Shown in pieces: positions 44,822 through 55,654 of a stretch of DNA of 64,000 bases. Source of the stretch: Leptodactylus fallax (lineage: Eukaryota > Chordata > Amphibia > Anura > Leptodactylidae); assembly GCA_947044405.1 (NCBI GenBank), contig CAMRHE010000324.1:1-64000 (forward strand), in the 5' to 3' direction. The position numbers were made by a program, and so were the translations under genes. Positions within the stretch are counted from its first letter, which is position 1. Each line of letters opens with the position of its first letter. Below the pieces are notes generated by a model. The model was not told the DNA's origin, searched no databases, and saw only the letters and a program-made list of their open reading frames with translations.

Positions 44822-45940
44822 AATTGTGAAAATACAACATTTAAATTAAACATAGCTTGTTCAAGCTATTTTTTGTTAGCTACAGTGTTATTGTAAAAGT
44901 AAGTTGAGTCAATAACTTACTGTCCATAAGACTGTGACATTGTAATTGGCTTCCTATAAAATTGATTCTAGTATGTACTTATTTTTTGTGACAGTGATGG
45001 AGGAAATTAGATTGTATATCTCACTAAAGCAGTGACATTTGGCAGTAGAGGGTCTATTGTCTGTACAACCCTGATTCATATATGAGGTGGAAAAAAAAAA
45101 ACTGACTGTGAACAACACATCATGTCAGCATGTACACAGAGAGCAGCCGGTCAATCGGCAGTGAAAGAAAATGATAAGGTTTGTATAATGGAACCTTTTA
45201 ATTTAGACTGCTTTGAGCCATATAAAATATTTTAGAAATATAGAGCAATAAATAATACCTAGGGAGAAAATGAGCAGCAGAAATGCTACTTGTGAAACAA
45301 ATGGCTATCATATTAACTGCTAAGTAAATTGCTGATTTTTGGAAAATAGTAGAAGGAAGCTAATATATTCACAGCTTATTATAATACAAATTAATATAAT
45401 AAAAGATTTATACCATGAATAAATATTAATAAAAGGTCAGTTATTTTACAAAAATGTAAAAATTGTTACAGTTACAAAAGCATAATATTTTACTACTGTT
45501 TTAATGACTTTTATGTTTTTACATTTTAAAAAGTATGATACTCGCCTTACCAAGTGCCTGCTTTTTCTCAGGACCTCCACGAGGTGCTTAGTGTATATGA
45601 ATTTATTATTGAGGTCAATAGAGGCTAAATAAATGTGTATGCACAAGCTTACCCTAGTGACAAACTCAGGAAATTAGATTTTGAAATCCACCACAAAAAA
45701 TATTATGTTCATTATTTTAACAAATGTAATACTGTACAGTGATATAAGATCATTGTCAGATTATAAGAAAGGCCACAGGAGTTACATACTTTAGAACCCA
45801 GGGCTTTCTCCAGGTTTGTGTGGGCCTTTGGGGCATAAAGTCACTGCAGGACCCATATTCCTCAGCTTTTTCTTATTTACCCAGTATGCTATACACCCAT
45901 AATGCTGCCACTTTTCAATTCAGTAAAAAAGCCAACAAAA
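44822..45940. other. no recognised gene
   Basis: AT-rich sequence with no coding or repeat boundary that I can support. Confidence 0.5.
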
Positions 45941-46196
45941 TAGTCAGATGTGAACATACCCTATGGCCCACAAAACATTGAAAAAAACTTGTGAAAAATG
46001 GATGCAACTTCCATTTTTTTCAGGGTCTTTTACATCCATTGAACATCTGTCTATTGATGGATCTGTGAAAATGGAAAAAAAAGGGACATGTTTTTTGTTT
46101 AAAACACATAATTAAAAACAGATGTATGAACAATAATATTTAAATCATCAGATGGCTATTTTTCACACTCATGTGAATGGGTGTTCACATCTATAT
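45941..46196. repeat. MITE-like repeat with 'cagatgtgaaca' ends
   Basis: 'cagatgtgaacat' near 45,948 and 'gttcacatct' near 46,183 form an inverted pair like the ends of the copy at 25,834-26,041, but in the opposite sense. The limits are approximate. Confidence 0.4.
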
Positions 46197-46387
46197 TCAA
46201 GTATTGTATAGATGTGCAGGTAAAGTCCTGGATCATGTGTATGTGTCATTCATGTTTCTACAGTGATCCTGGAAAAGTTATGCACTATTAACAATATTTT
46301 ACTGAGAGGTCTCTTTAACTAATTAAGAGAGAAATCCACTAGAGCAGTGTAGGTGTCTGCTGTGTGTGAGAACAAGAGACTGTTCGC

Positions 46388-46592
46388 AATCCTGCCAAGG
46401 ACAACATCTGCTAGGAGTTTGTATGTTCTCCCCGTCTTTGTGTGGGTTTCCTCCGGGTACTCCGGTTTCCTCCCACACTCCAAAGACATACTGATAGGGA
46501 ATATAGATTGTGAGCCCTATATGGGACAGTGACTGACAATGTCTGTAAAGCGCTGTGGAATATGATGGCGCTATATAAGTAAGCATAATAAA
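46388..46592 (+). repeat. tRNA-derived SINE, 5'-truncated copy
   Basis: Matches the body and tail of the SINE at 19,893-20,165 ('tatgttctccccgtc', 'ggtttcctcccacactcc', 'ctgtaaagcgctgtgg') but lacks the A box. Confidence 0.75.
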
Positions 46593-46860
46593 TAGGGAAT
46601 GACAAGCTCTGTAACTTACTCCTCTGCTGTATCCCGGCCATTCAAACTGGTGAGTTTAACCTGGGGTATTTGTTTATTTGGGATGCTTTGTCTAAAGTAA
46701 GGACTTTTCTATTTCTCTACACTGCTGAAGAGAATTGCTTTCAGTCGGGCTTATCCACTTGATGAATTTAATAAATTGTGCCTGATCACAGAAGTGAAAT
46801 TGTGCCTATGTTTCTGGTAGCCAACTGCACATAATGCTACTGAGTTAAATCCCATATATA

Positions 46861-48424
46861 CAGTCATGGCCAAAAGTTTTGAGAATGACACAAATATTAT
46901 ATTTTCACATGATCTGCTGCCCTCTGGTTTTTATGTGTGTTTGTCAGATGTTTTTATCACATACAGAAATATAATTGCATTCATATTATGAGTAACAGAA
47001 GCTTATATTGACAGTTAGAATGAGTTAATGCAGCAAGTCAATATTTGCAGTGTTGACCCTTCTTCTTCAGGACTTCTGCAATTCTCCCTGGCATGCTCTC
47101 AATCAACTTCTGGACCAAATCCTGACTGATAGCAGTCCATTCTTGCAGAATCAATGCTTTAATTTTGTCTGAATTTGTTGGTTTTTGTTTGTCCACCCGT
47201 CTCTTGATGATTGACCACAAGTTCTCAATGGGATTAAGATCTGGGGAGTTTCCAGGCCATGGACCCAAAATCTCTATGTTTTGTTCCCTGAGCCATTTAG
47301 TTATCACCTTTGCTTTATGGCAAGGTGCTCCGTCATGCTGGAAAAGGCATTGTTGAGCGCCAAACTGCTCTTGGACGGTTGGGAGAAGTTGCTGTTGGAG
47401 GACATTCTGGTACCATTCTTTATTCATGGCTGTGTTTTTAGGCAAGACTGTGAGAGAGCCGATTCCCTTGGCTGAGAAGCAACCCCACACATGAATGGTT
47501 TCAGGATGCTTTACAGTTGGCATGAGACAAGACTGGTGGTAGCGCTCACCTCTTCTTCTCCGAATAAGCTGTTTTCCAGATGTTCCAAACAATCGAAAAG
47601 GGGATTCATCAGAGAAAATGACTTTACCCCAGTCCTCAGCAGTCCACTCCCTGTACCTTTTGCAGAATATCAGTCTGTCCCTGATGTTTTTTCTGGAGAG
47701 AAGTGGCTTCTTTGCTGCCCTCCTTGAGACCAGGCCTTGCTCCAAGAGTCTCCGCCTCACAGTGCGTGCAGATGCACTCACACCTGCCTGCTGCCATTCC
47801 TCAGCAAGCTCTGCACTGCTGGTAGCCCGATCCCGCAGCTGAAACACTTTTAAGAGACGGTCCTGCCGCTTGCTGGTCTTTCTTGGGCGCCCTGGAGCCT
47901 TTTTGGCACCAATGGAACCTCTCTCCTTGAAGTTCTTGATGATGCGATAGATTGTTGACTGAGGTGCAATCTTTCTAGCTGCAATACTCTTCCCAGTTAG
48001 GCCATTTTTGTGCAGTGCAATGATGACTGCACGTGTTTCTTTAGAGATAACCATGGTTAACAGAAGAGAAACAATGATGGCAAGCACCAGCCTCCTTTTA
48101 AAGTGTCCAGTGGTGTCATTCTTACTTAATCATGACAGATTGATCTCCAGGCCTGTCCTCATCAACACCCACACCTGTGTTAATGGAGCAATCACTGAAA
48201 CGATGTTAGGTGGTCCTTTTAAGGCAGGGCTGCAATGATGTTGAAATGTGTTTTGCGGGATAAAGTTCATTTTCTAGGCAAATATTGACTTTGCAAGTAA
48301 TTGCTGTTAAGCTGATCACTCTTTATAACATTCTGGAGTATATGCAAATTGCCATTAGAAAAACTGAAGCAGTAGACTTTGTAAAAATTAATATTTGTAT
48401 CATTCTCAAAACTTTTGGCCATGA

Positions 48425-48427
<3 letters not shown>
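46861..48427 (-). mobile_element. Tc1-type DD35E transposon, copy 2 (complete)
   Basis: 1,567 bp, the same length and ends as copy 1, with TA at 46,859-46,860 on the left and an extended TA run on the right. About eight base differences from copy 1 were counted by eye. Confidence 0.95.
47038..48054 (-). CDS. Tc1/mariner transposase, DD35E type (copy 2)
   Basis: Intact frame of 338 codons from the same ACCATGG start as copy 1 (the frame opens upstream to 48,087). It differs from copy 1 at four residues: Gly for Trp at 21, Arg for Gln at 76, Ser for Asn at 79 and Gln for Glu at 221 (numbering from the ACCATGG start). The catalytic triad D149, D241 and E277 is present. With Gly in the first HTH, this copy is closer to what I would expect of the ancestral form, so it is the better candidate for an active enzyme. 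The promoter would lie between the TIR and the start at 48,054-48,427. Confidence 0.95.
   Translation of the reverse strand: MVISKETRAVIIALHKNGLTGKSIAARKIAPQSTIYRIIKNFKERGSIGAKKAPGRPRKTSKRQDRLLKVFQLRDRATSSAELAEEWQQAGVSASARTVRRRLLEQGLVSRRAAKKPLLSRKNIRDRLIFCKRYREWTAEDWGKVIFSDESPFRLFGTSGKQLIRRRRGERYHQSCLMPTVKHPETIHVWGCFSAKGIGSLTVLPKNTAMNKEWYQNVLQQQLLPTVQEQFGAQQCLFQHDGAPCHKAKVITKWLREQNIEILGPWPGNSPDLNPIENLWSIIKRRVDKQKPTNSDKIKALILQEWTAISQDLVQKLIESMPGRIAEVLKKKGQHCKY

Positions 48428-48459
<32 letters not shown>
48428..48459. repeat. (TA)n tract between two Tc1 elements
   Basis: About 16 TA units join the right end of DD35E copy 2 to the left end of Tc1 family B copy 1. The tract contains the TA target of each. 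Confidence 0.95.
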
Positions 48460-48462
<3 letters not shown>

Positions 48463-48669
48463 TGCCTTGCGAAAGTATTTGGCCCTTTTGAACTTTTCAA
48501 CCTTTCGCCACATTTCAGGCTTCAAACATAAGGATATAAAATTTTTAATTTTTGGTGAAGAATCAACAAGTGGGACACAATCGTGAAATGGAACGAAATT
48601 TGGATATTTTAAACTTTTGTAAAGAATAAAAAACTGAAAAGTGGGGCATGCAATATTATTCGGCCCCCT

Positions 48670-50655
48670 TAAGTTAATACTTTGTAGCGCCACCTTTTGC
48701 TGCGATTACAGCTGCAAGTCGCTTGGGGTATGTCTCTATCAGTTTTGCACATTGAGAGACTGAAATTCTTGCTCATTCTTCCTTGAAAAACAGCTCGAGC
48801 TCAGTGAGGTTGGATGGAGAACGTTTGTGAACAGCAGTTTTCAGCTATTTCCACAGATTCTCGATTGCATTCAGGTCTGGACTTCGACTTGGCCATTCTA
48901 ACACCTGGATATGTTTATTTGTGAACCATTCCATTGTAGATTTTGCTTTATGTTTGGGATCATTGTCTTGTTGGAAGATAAATCTCTGTCCCAGTCTCAG
49001 GTCTTTTGCAGACTCCAACAGGTTTTCTTCCAGAATGGTCCTGTATTTGGCTCCATCCATCTTCCCATCAATTTTAACCATCTTACCTGTCCCTGCTGAA
49101 GAAAAGCAGGCCCAAACCATGATGCTGCCACCACCATGTTTGACAGTGGGGATGGTGTGTTCAGGGTGATGAGCTGTGTTGCTTTTACGCCAAACATATC
49201 TGTGAAAGATCCTCAGTTTGCCAACACCGCTGTGGCCCCACCTGAGTCTTCTTTCATATAAAAACCACACTTACCGCCAGTGAGTGTCGGGTTCACAAGA
49301 TAAATACAAGACAAGCTTTCTAAATTTTATATATTTATTAACCCCTAAATGGGTTGGTATTAACATCTAACACATGCAGTTCAGAACAGATATGCAGATG
49401 TATGCAAGCATTAACAGTTACTAGTTACAATATACAGTACTTAAAATAAAAGGGAATAAAGGTGAAATAGTTACTTTACCACGCATCTCCTTGATGTGGC
49501 TCTATAGTCCAACACTCACACATGCTCTGGTATATGTGAGTAACCAGTGGAGGCTACTAGCAGCAGCATGCCTGCCTCATGCTCTCACAGTCTCTCAGTA
49601 AAAAAACTCTGTAGTCTGTGATGGTCTCAGCCCAGTCTCTCAGTAATAGTCTCTTGTAGTCTGATCATAGTAAGCAGCAGCATTCCAACCTGCATGCTCA
49701 TCACAGCAGCCTCTCCTCATGGTCTGTCTGTAACAACTCTGTAGTCTGTGATGGTCTCAGCCCAATCTCCTCCCATTGCCTCTTACCTCATCTTTTATAC
49801 CCTTTATGCCACCTCCCAGAATGAGGTCTGATTGAATAATGCACTCAAGTCCAGATCCTTGGTAAAGAGCTGAGACCAAGTGAAATGATACAATGTTATC
49901 AGCTATATCTGATCTATCAGTGCAGACTGGACAATGCAGGTGTTTGTTTGATCACTCAGGGCTGTGTAGGAGTACAATGGATCCCTGCTGGGATGGATAC
50001 AAAGCCCTATTGTTACAATGTTGCTTCTATTGATAACATACAACTAGGATTATAGCTGCGCAACTTATGAGTAAATGCAGGTAAGAAGGGAGATACTATA
50101 CCCAGAGATCAAAATACATCTCTGAGTTATAGCCATATTTAAGCAGAATCATCACAATATCGTTTTGCATTGTGGCCAAAAAGTTCGATTTTGGTTTCAT
50201 CTGACCAGAGCACTTTCTTCCACATGTTTGGTGTGTCTCCCAGGTGGCTTGTGGCAAGCTTTAAATGAGACTTTTTATGGATATCTTTGAGAAATGGCTT
50301 TCTTCTTGCCACTCTTCCATAAAGGCCAGATTTGTGCAGTGTACGACTGATTGTTGTCCTATGGACAGACTCTCCCACCTCAGCTGTAGATCTCTACAGT
50401 TCATCCAGAGTGATCATGGGCCTTTTGGCTGCATCTCTGATTAGTCTTCTCCTTGTTTGAGATGAAAGTTTAGAGGGACGGCCGGGTCTTGGTAGATTTA
50501 CAGTGGTTTAATGCTCCTTCCATTTCAATATGATCGCTTGCACAGTGCTCCTTGGGATGTTTAAAGTTTGGGAAATCTTTTTGTATCCAAATCCGGCTTT
50601 AAACTTCTCCACAATAGTATCACGGACCTGCCTGGTGTGTTCCTTGGTCTTCATG
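48670..50655 (-). pseudogene. Tc1 family B transposase, disrupted
   Basis: Two parts flank the solo LTR. The N-terminal part (50,157-50,655) has nonsense changes, such as Gln to stop in the 'ctctacagttc' block near 50,393. The C-terminal part (48,670-49,200) has a stop after NAIENLWK near 48,845. Compared with the intact copy it also has Asn-Ala in place of Asn-Pro before the catalytic Glu. It cannot make a functional enzyme. Confidence 0.85.
49201..50156 (-). mobile_element. solo LTR, 956 bp, with 5-bp target duplication
   Basis: Comparison with the intact Tc1 copy at 56-58 kb defines the insertion exactly. It begins TGTGA, ends TCACA (inverted LTR tips) and is flanked by ATATC at 49,196-49,200 and 50,157-50,161. 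On the minus strand a TATAAAAGA box (49,791-49,799) and a downstream AATAAA (about 49,333-49,338) suggest the transcription direction. A 30-base motif, 'aactctgtagtctgtgatgg' and onward, is repeated at 49,605 and 49,735. It is unlike the ERV and gypsy LTRs in this window. Confidence 0.85.
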
Positions 50656-51104
50656 ATGCTCTCTGCGCTTTAAACAGAACCCTGAGACTATCACAGAGCA
50701 GGTGCATTTATACGGAGACTTGATTACACACAGGTGGATTATATTTATCATCATCAGTCATTTAGAACAACATTGGATCATTCAGAGATCCTCACTGAAC
50801 TTCTGGGGTGAGTTTGCTGCACTGAAAGTAAAGGGGCCGAATAATATTGCACACCCCACTTTTCAGTTTTTTATTTTTTACAAAAGTTTAAAATAACCAA
50901 TAAATTTCGTTCCACTTCACAATTGTGTCCCACTTGTTGTTGATTCTTCACCAGAAAATTAAAATTTTATATCTTTATGTTTGAAGCCTGAAATGTGGCA
51001 AAAGGTTGAAAAGTTCAAGGGGGCCAAATACTTTTGCAAGGCACTTTGAGAAAAACAAAGTATACCCTCTTTTAATTCTATGGTTTTCATATCAAATTAT
51101 AATA

Positions 51105-51440
51105 AACATCTGGTCCTTAGAAGTTTTTAAAATCTTAAAATTAGGTAAATGTAAACTCACATGAACAACAATACATAACAAATTAACAAATTACAGTTTG
51201 TCATTATTTATTTATTTAATAAAAACTAGGACAAAACACAGAAGGAGTGTGTGTAAAATGTAGTACATCCTTACTGCTTCAATAGGAAATAAAAAGGTAA
51301 GTTGCAGGTGTTGCTAATTACATGCCCTTGATTAATTGATCTTCAGCAAGCACACCAACTTCTATAACAGCAGAAGTATTGGCAGTTTTGTAGTCTGGAG
51401 CATTCAGGTGTGTGTAAACAGAATGACAAGGAAAAAAAGA
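51105..51440 (-). mobile_element. Tc1 family D terminal fragment
   Basis: Shares with 29,025-29,340 the blocks 'tctggtccttagaa', 'aaaattaggtaaat' and the 'gcagaagta/ttttg' region near 51,365. It has no coding part left and runs into the Penelope-like end. Confidence 0.6.
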
Positions 51441-51532
51441 TAGTATAATCTTGTACCGTGTTAGCCATAGAAAGTAGTGGAAGAGTGAAGAAATCAGGCG
51501 ATACCTTTTAGAGGCTGAGTACATTTGATAGT

Positions 51533-51564
51533 AAGCTTTCGAGACTACTAGCTCTCTTCTTCAG
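51533..51564 (-). ncRNA. hammerhead-ribozyme-like motif in the Penelope-like 3' end
   Basis: On the minus strand: CTGAAGA, then a stem II with GAGA and TCTC arms, then GAAAGCTT. The core matches CUGAUGA-stem II-GAAA with U7 changed to A. AAGCTT after GAAA is palindromic, as in short-stem-III types. Hammerhead motifs are known in the terminal repeats of Penelope-like elements. Confidence 0.5.
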
Positions 51565-51683
51565 ACATGTTGTAATACAAGAAACTGAAAATTCACAGAC
51601 TTTTTATACACAGAAGACATGGATGTTCAAAGGATCTTGGAATAACAAAATGCAATATAAGTAGAGAAGTTATTTACAACAGG

Positions 51684-52626
51684 TCAGGAAATAAACAGTC
51701 TGAAAAACTTGTGGGGTGTGACGCAGGGATCTGTTATCTGTTTGCAATCAGGTGGTGATTTGTGACCCTCACAGTTTATACATAGTGTATAGTGTAACAT
51801 AAAACTGACATGAATATTAAGTCCAAATTGCAGAGTTTGAGATTTTTGCATTAACTTATATTCCCATTCCTTTCTTTCCCTCTGCGTCTTAAAATGTCCC
51901 AGTAAAACCACAACCCGCAAATCTTCAATAGCGTGGTCTTCTCCGGAGAAATGTGCAGCCACTGGGAGATCTGTTCTGCTGTTATTAATGGTGAATCTGT
52001 GTGAGTTCATGCGCTGACTGAGTCTCTGCTCTGTTTTCCCCACATAGATACCTGTGGTGGGACATTGCACAGACATTATGAGATACACCACATTGGAAGA
52101 CCTGCAGGAAAATGTCCCCCTAATTCTGTGCACCTGTTGTAATTGTGGGACAGGTACACTGTCAGCGGTGTGAATGTGCCTTCAGGTCTTGCACCTGTTT
52201 TGCAGGCAAGGTGAGGTGCGATTTTCAGTTGGGGTCTTCAGGGCACTCCGGGCAATAATACGCCTCAGGTTTGGTGGTTGTCGAAAGGAAAGGAGAAGGG
52301 GGACTGGAAATATGTCTTTGAGTCTGTTGTCCCTATGTAGCACAGGTTGGAGCTCCTTGGCAATCCTTCGTAGCATCTCCAGCTGTGAGTTGTAGGTGAC
52401 AACTAGGGGCACTCTGGCTTCTTTCTGGGTCTCTTTATATGTGAGCAGACTGTCTCTGTTATTGGTTGCTGCTTTGTTTAATTGGTTGTCCGTCACTTTT
52501 GGTTTGTATCCCAATCGGAGAAATTTCGTCCTCAGATCCTGGAGGTGCTTGTCCAGGTCTAGTTTGCCGGAGCCAATACGATTGTATCGTATAGCCTGGC
52601 TGTAAATAATAGATTGTTTTGTGTGT
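51684..52626 (-). pseudogene. Penelope-like protein, RT end and GIY-YIG endonuclease
   Basis: The upstream part (52,182-52,514, and some codons before) reads VPLVVTYNSQLEMLRRIAKEL, then LSFRQPPNLRRIIARSAL, typical of the region after RT in these elements, and ends at RCKT with a stop where Cys is expected. The same frame then continues with VVYLIMSVQCPTTGIYVGKTEQ and a downstream R-x3-H helix (RMNSHRF), the GIY-YIG nuclease that nicks DNA for target-primed reverse transcription. One premature stop (near 52,179-52,181) separates the parts, so this copy is dead. Confidence 0.8.
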
Positions 52627-52639
52627 TTGGGGTGGAAGC

Positions 52640-53150
52640 TGTCGTTTCGGGGCCACTTTGGAGTGAATTGTACTGACTGGGGGTCACTGTGGAATGCAGT
52701 GAAGCGTTAGTGAGAAATCACGGCTTACACTGACTGCAGAGTGTAACCTCTTCCCTGATGCAGGCACGATGACATAAGTCATCAGAGCCTGCAATCAGAA
52801 GAAGAAGGACCCTCTTCGTGGGACTGCAGCCATACTGGGTAAGTAGCATAAACTACTGTGTGGGGGCCACTGTGAAGCATATACTACCGTGTGAGGGCCC
52901 ACTGTAGAGCATATAATAGTGTGTGGGGGCCACTGTGGAGCATATAATACTGTGTGGGGGCCCACTGTGGAGCATATAATACTGCGCAGGGGCCACTGTG
53001 GGCATATAATACTGTATGTGGGCCACACTGGAGCATATAATACTGTTTGGGGGCCACTCTGGAGCATATAATACTGTATGGGAGCCACTTCTGAGTGAAT
53101 TGTACTGTCTGGGGGACACTGTGGAGCGCATTGTACTGTGTGGGGGCCCT
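52640..53150. repeat. minisatellite, unit about 32 bases
   Basis: About nine to eleven degenerate units of the type 'gggggccactgtggagcata' plus 'taatactgtgt'. Long minus-strand open frames over it are artefacts of the repeat. A related C-rich array lies near 21.7 kb. Confidence 0.8.
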
Positions 53151-53865
53151 TCACTATATATATATCACACAGTATCTAACATTGCACGATCTCTATAAAA
53201 CAGAGATCCTGGTTAATTTAAGGTTAAATTACCGTGTTGGCACTTTCCGGAGACAGGAGGTCACCAGTACTCCTTTCCACCCCCTGTCCCCATCATACTC
53301 ACCAATGCTCCCGTCATCTTTTTCTGCTAGGGTCGCTTCCTTCACAAGGGAACTGGAGTTGGAGCCTGCACAATATAACACTAGTAGAAGCAAAGATAAG
53401 CAGTGTTCTATTGCGCATGCGTGGTAGGCGCACTGCTTCTCTTTGCTTCTGCTGGCGTTCTATTGTGAAGGCGCCAGCTCCCAGGTGCGAGCAAAAGAGG
53501 GGACAGCGGCACTGACGAAAGTCATCTCCAGGACGAGAAGACAGGTAAGTATGATGGGGTGGGGAGGGGGTTTGGGGGACTGAGTTAGTTAGCTAAGTAG
53601 GTAGGGCTAGTAGTCCGCGGGCTAGCTAAGGAAACGGGGGGGGGGGAGGGAGGTTGTGAGGGAGGAAGTGAGAGAGGGGGATCTGAGTGAACTGCAATGC
53701 ATCATGGTAGTTGTAGGCTAAGACAGCAGGAATCTACCCATGTAAACAAATGCAGAGGATACCAGGAGCTCCCATAGAAATCCAGAAATCACTCAAAACA
53801 CTGCTAAAGGTATTTGGGTGCACTTATTAACCCACTGATAGCACTAACAGACCTTTTAAAAATAT
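53151..53865. other. no gene; G-rich tract
   Basis: No coding signal was seen. A run of about a dozen G followed by GGGAGG blocks lies near 53,636-53,665. The segment near 53,868-53,892 ends in 'aaaccccttta', a MITE-like terminus. Confidence 0.45.
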
Positions 53866-53884
53866 TTTTTTTTGCCCGAAAAAC

Positions 53885-54130
53885 CCCTTTAACCTTATTG
53901 AAATGCTATGGTGGACCCTTTAGAGATCTGTGCATAAACAAATGCCCACAAACCTCAATGAACTGAAGCAATGTTGTAAAGAAGAGTGGATCAAAATCCC
54001 TCCAGGGCTATGTGAGAGACTGATAAAGGCATATAGAAAACAATTACTTCACCTCATTGCTCTTAAAAGTGGCTCTACATGCTACTGATTTATGGAGTTC
54101 ACTTAGTATTGCACACATGCCTCTTCCATG
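53885..54130 (+). pseudogene. Tc1-like transposase C-terminus remnant
   Basis: Reads NLIEMLWWTL (from the catalytic-Glu motif), then NLNELKQCCKEEWIKIPP and LIKAYRKQLLHLIALKSGST before a stop, the usual end of a Tc1 transposase. The upstream part is absent. Confidence 0.65.
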
Positions 54131-54445
54131 TTGGCTTCATTTTGTCAAATAAATAATGAAACAGTGGAATTTATTGTGTGTTATTTTTTATCTGTTGTAT
54201 TTACCTAATTGTAAGACATTTTAAGGGCCAGATTTTTTATGATGTAGATCATGGTGACATGGCACTCTGAAGTATTGGTGCTGAGAGAGGAATTTACTCC
54301 ACATCCAGAATAAAAAAAATATACATTGTGGGCACAATGCCCCAACTGATATATTCCAATATACACCTATGTTTTCAATTTGGTTAAGGACTCCAAATAG
54401 TCTTGAAACCAATTCAGTGCAGTAGCATGGCATGCTAGCAAAATC

Positions 54446-54477
<32 letters not shown>

Positions 54478-54530
54478 GCTTACTCATATAGCGTCATCAT
54501 ATTCTGCAGCGTTTTACAGAACCTTTGAAA
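54446..54530 (-). repeat. (ATT)n and inverted SINE tail
   Basis: A TTA tract is followed by 'gcttactcatatagcgtcat' and 'ctgcagcgttttacag', the complement of the SINE tail seen at 20.1 and 46.55 kb. The ATT tract is its 3' simple repeat. Confidence 0.7.
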
Positions 54531-54644
54531 GGCTCTGCTTAACGAAACAAGGAATCGGAGGCCACACATAGACACAAAACCTTTCAATTAACTACAGTAC
54601 AAGAGGGTCTTTACTAAGATGAAAGAAAGATTCCAACATATGAC

Positions 54645-54706
54645 TGAATGAATGAATGAATGAATGAATGAACGAACGAACGAATGAATGAATGAATGAA
54701 TGAATG
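54645..54706. repeat. (GAAT)n microsatellite with a GAAC core
   Basis: About 15 tetranucleotide units; three in the middle are GAAC. Confidence 0.9.
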
Positions 54707-54709
54707 GAC

Positions 54710-55650
54710 TACATTGGAACAGTATACACACAATATAAAAATGGATTTATTTTAATCAAACCTACAATATGTGCAAGTAATGGTTGCAAAAGTGAAAAAT
54801 GAGTGTTACACAACTGACTATGAAGTCCCTCAGCACTGACCCATCTTATAATCAGCTGGACTCCACAGCCATGAGAAACAAATACAAGAGGTTGTTTATT
54901 ACAAAGTAACACATTCTTACATTTTCTGGCTTCCTACTTTATTACTTCCAACACTTAAATTTAATTTACTGTTAAACTTTATCATTTAGTACCTTCTATT
55001 TTATATTTTCTCAGGTATCAAAAATGCGATGATGAATGCCTCCCATTATATTTTGGTCTCCTACTTATTAAACCTTTATTTCAGTATACAAAGAGCTTGG
55101 ATTTTCTAAGATGTTACAATAGTGCCATTAAATTTTACTTCAATTAAATATAAAAGGAAACATTTTCTAAATTATCTTGAATTAGTTAGACAGAAAATAA
55201 AATGTGTGGTACCAAAAATTTCAACAAGGAAAAGAATAAGAACATATTCATTTAATTTATATATGAGAATGTTATATTCACTTAGATCTACTGTTTAGAT
55301 AAAGAATGAGATTACCCATTATTGTCAATAATATCTTAGGAAAAAAGCTGACACAGTTTAAAATTTTGTTTTGTGGCTCAATCTTTGGACCTGCATTCAG
55401 TAAGTTCCTCTATACAATTAGGCCGTTGCCAGTACTGGAATCACTGGTTTAGACGTGTCGCAATGTTTAGGGACACACTCCATTGGCAAATAGTAACACT
55501 CTGTTAATTTCTTCTTAAATTTCCCTGTGAAATAACAGTGTCAAAAACATCCTAAGAAAGATGTTTGAGAATCGACTGCCTCATAAATCAGTTACATGCC
55601 CGTGCGCCAGAACGGAGATCTACACCAGTTAGAAACTGGAGTAGATTTCT
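54710..55650. other. no recognised gene
   Basis: AT-rich sequence without a motif, boundary or coding signal. Confidence 0.5.
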
Positions 55651-55654
55651 AGTT

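Larger units (their letters stand above)
48460..51045 (-). mobile_element. Tc1 family B transposon, copy 1, split by a solo LTR
   Basis: Starts CAGTGCCTTGCGAAAGTATT at 48,460 and ends with the degenerate complement near 51,045. Without the 956-bp LTR and its duplicated ATATC it would be about 1,625 bp, like the intact copy at 56,375-58,000. The transposase is also broken by point changes. Confidence 0.85.
51440..52656 (-). mobile_element. Penelope-like retroelement, 3' part
   Basis: Minus-strand coding debris for the end of RT, a linker and a GIY-YIG endonuclease, followed by a 3' end with a hammerhead-like motif. The 5' part of the element is absent. The neighbouring Tc1 fragment and minisatellite mark the limits only roughly. 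Confidence 0.75.

Noticed and set aside
52795..53154. 119-codon minus-strand frame with repeated YYMLQSGP-like text
   Set aside because: Produced by the 32-base minisatellite; repeats of this kind keep frames open by chance.
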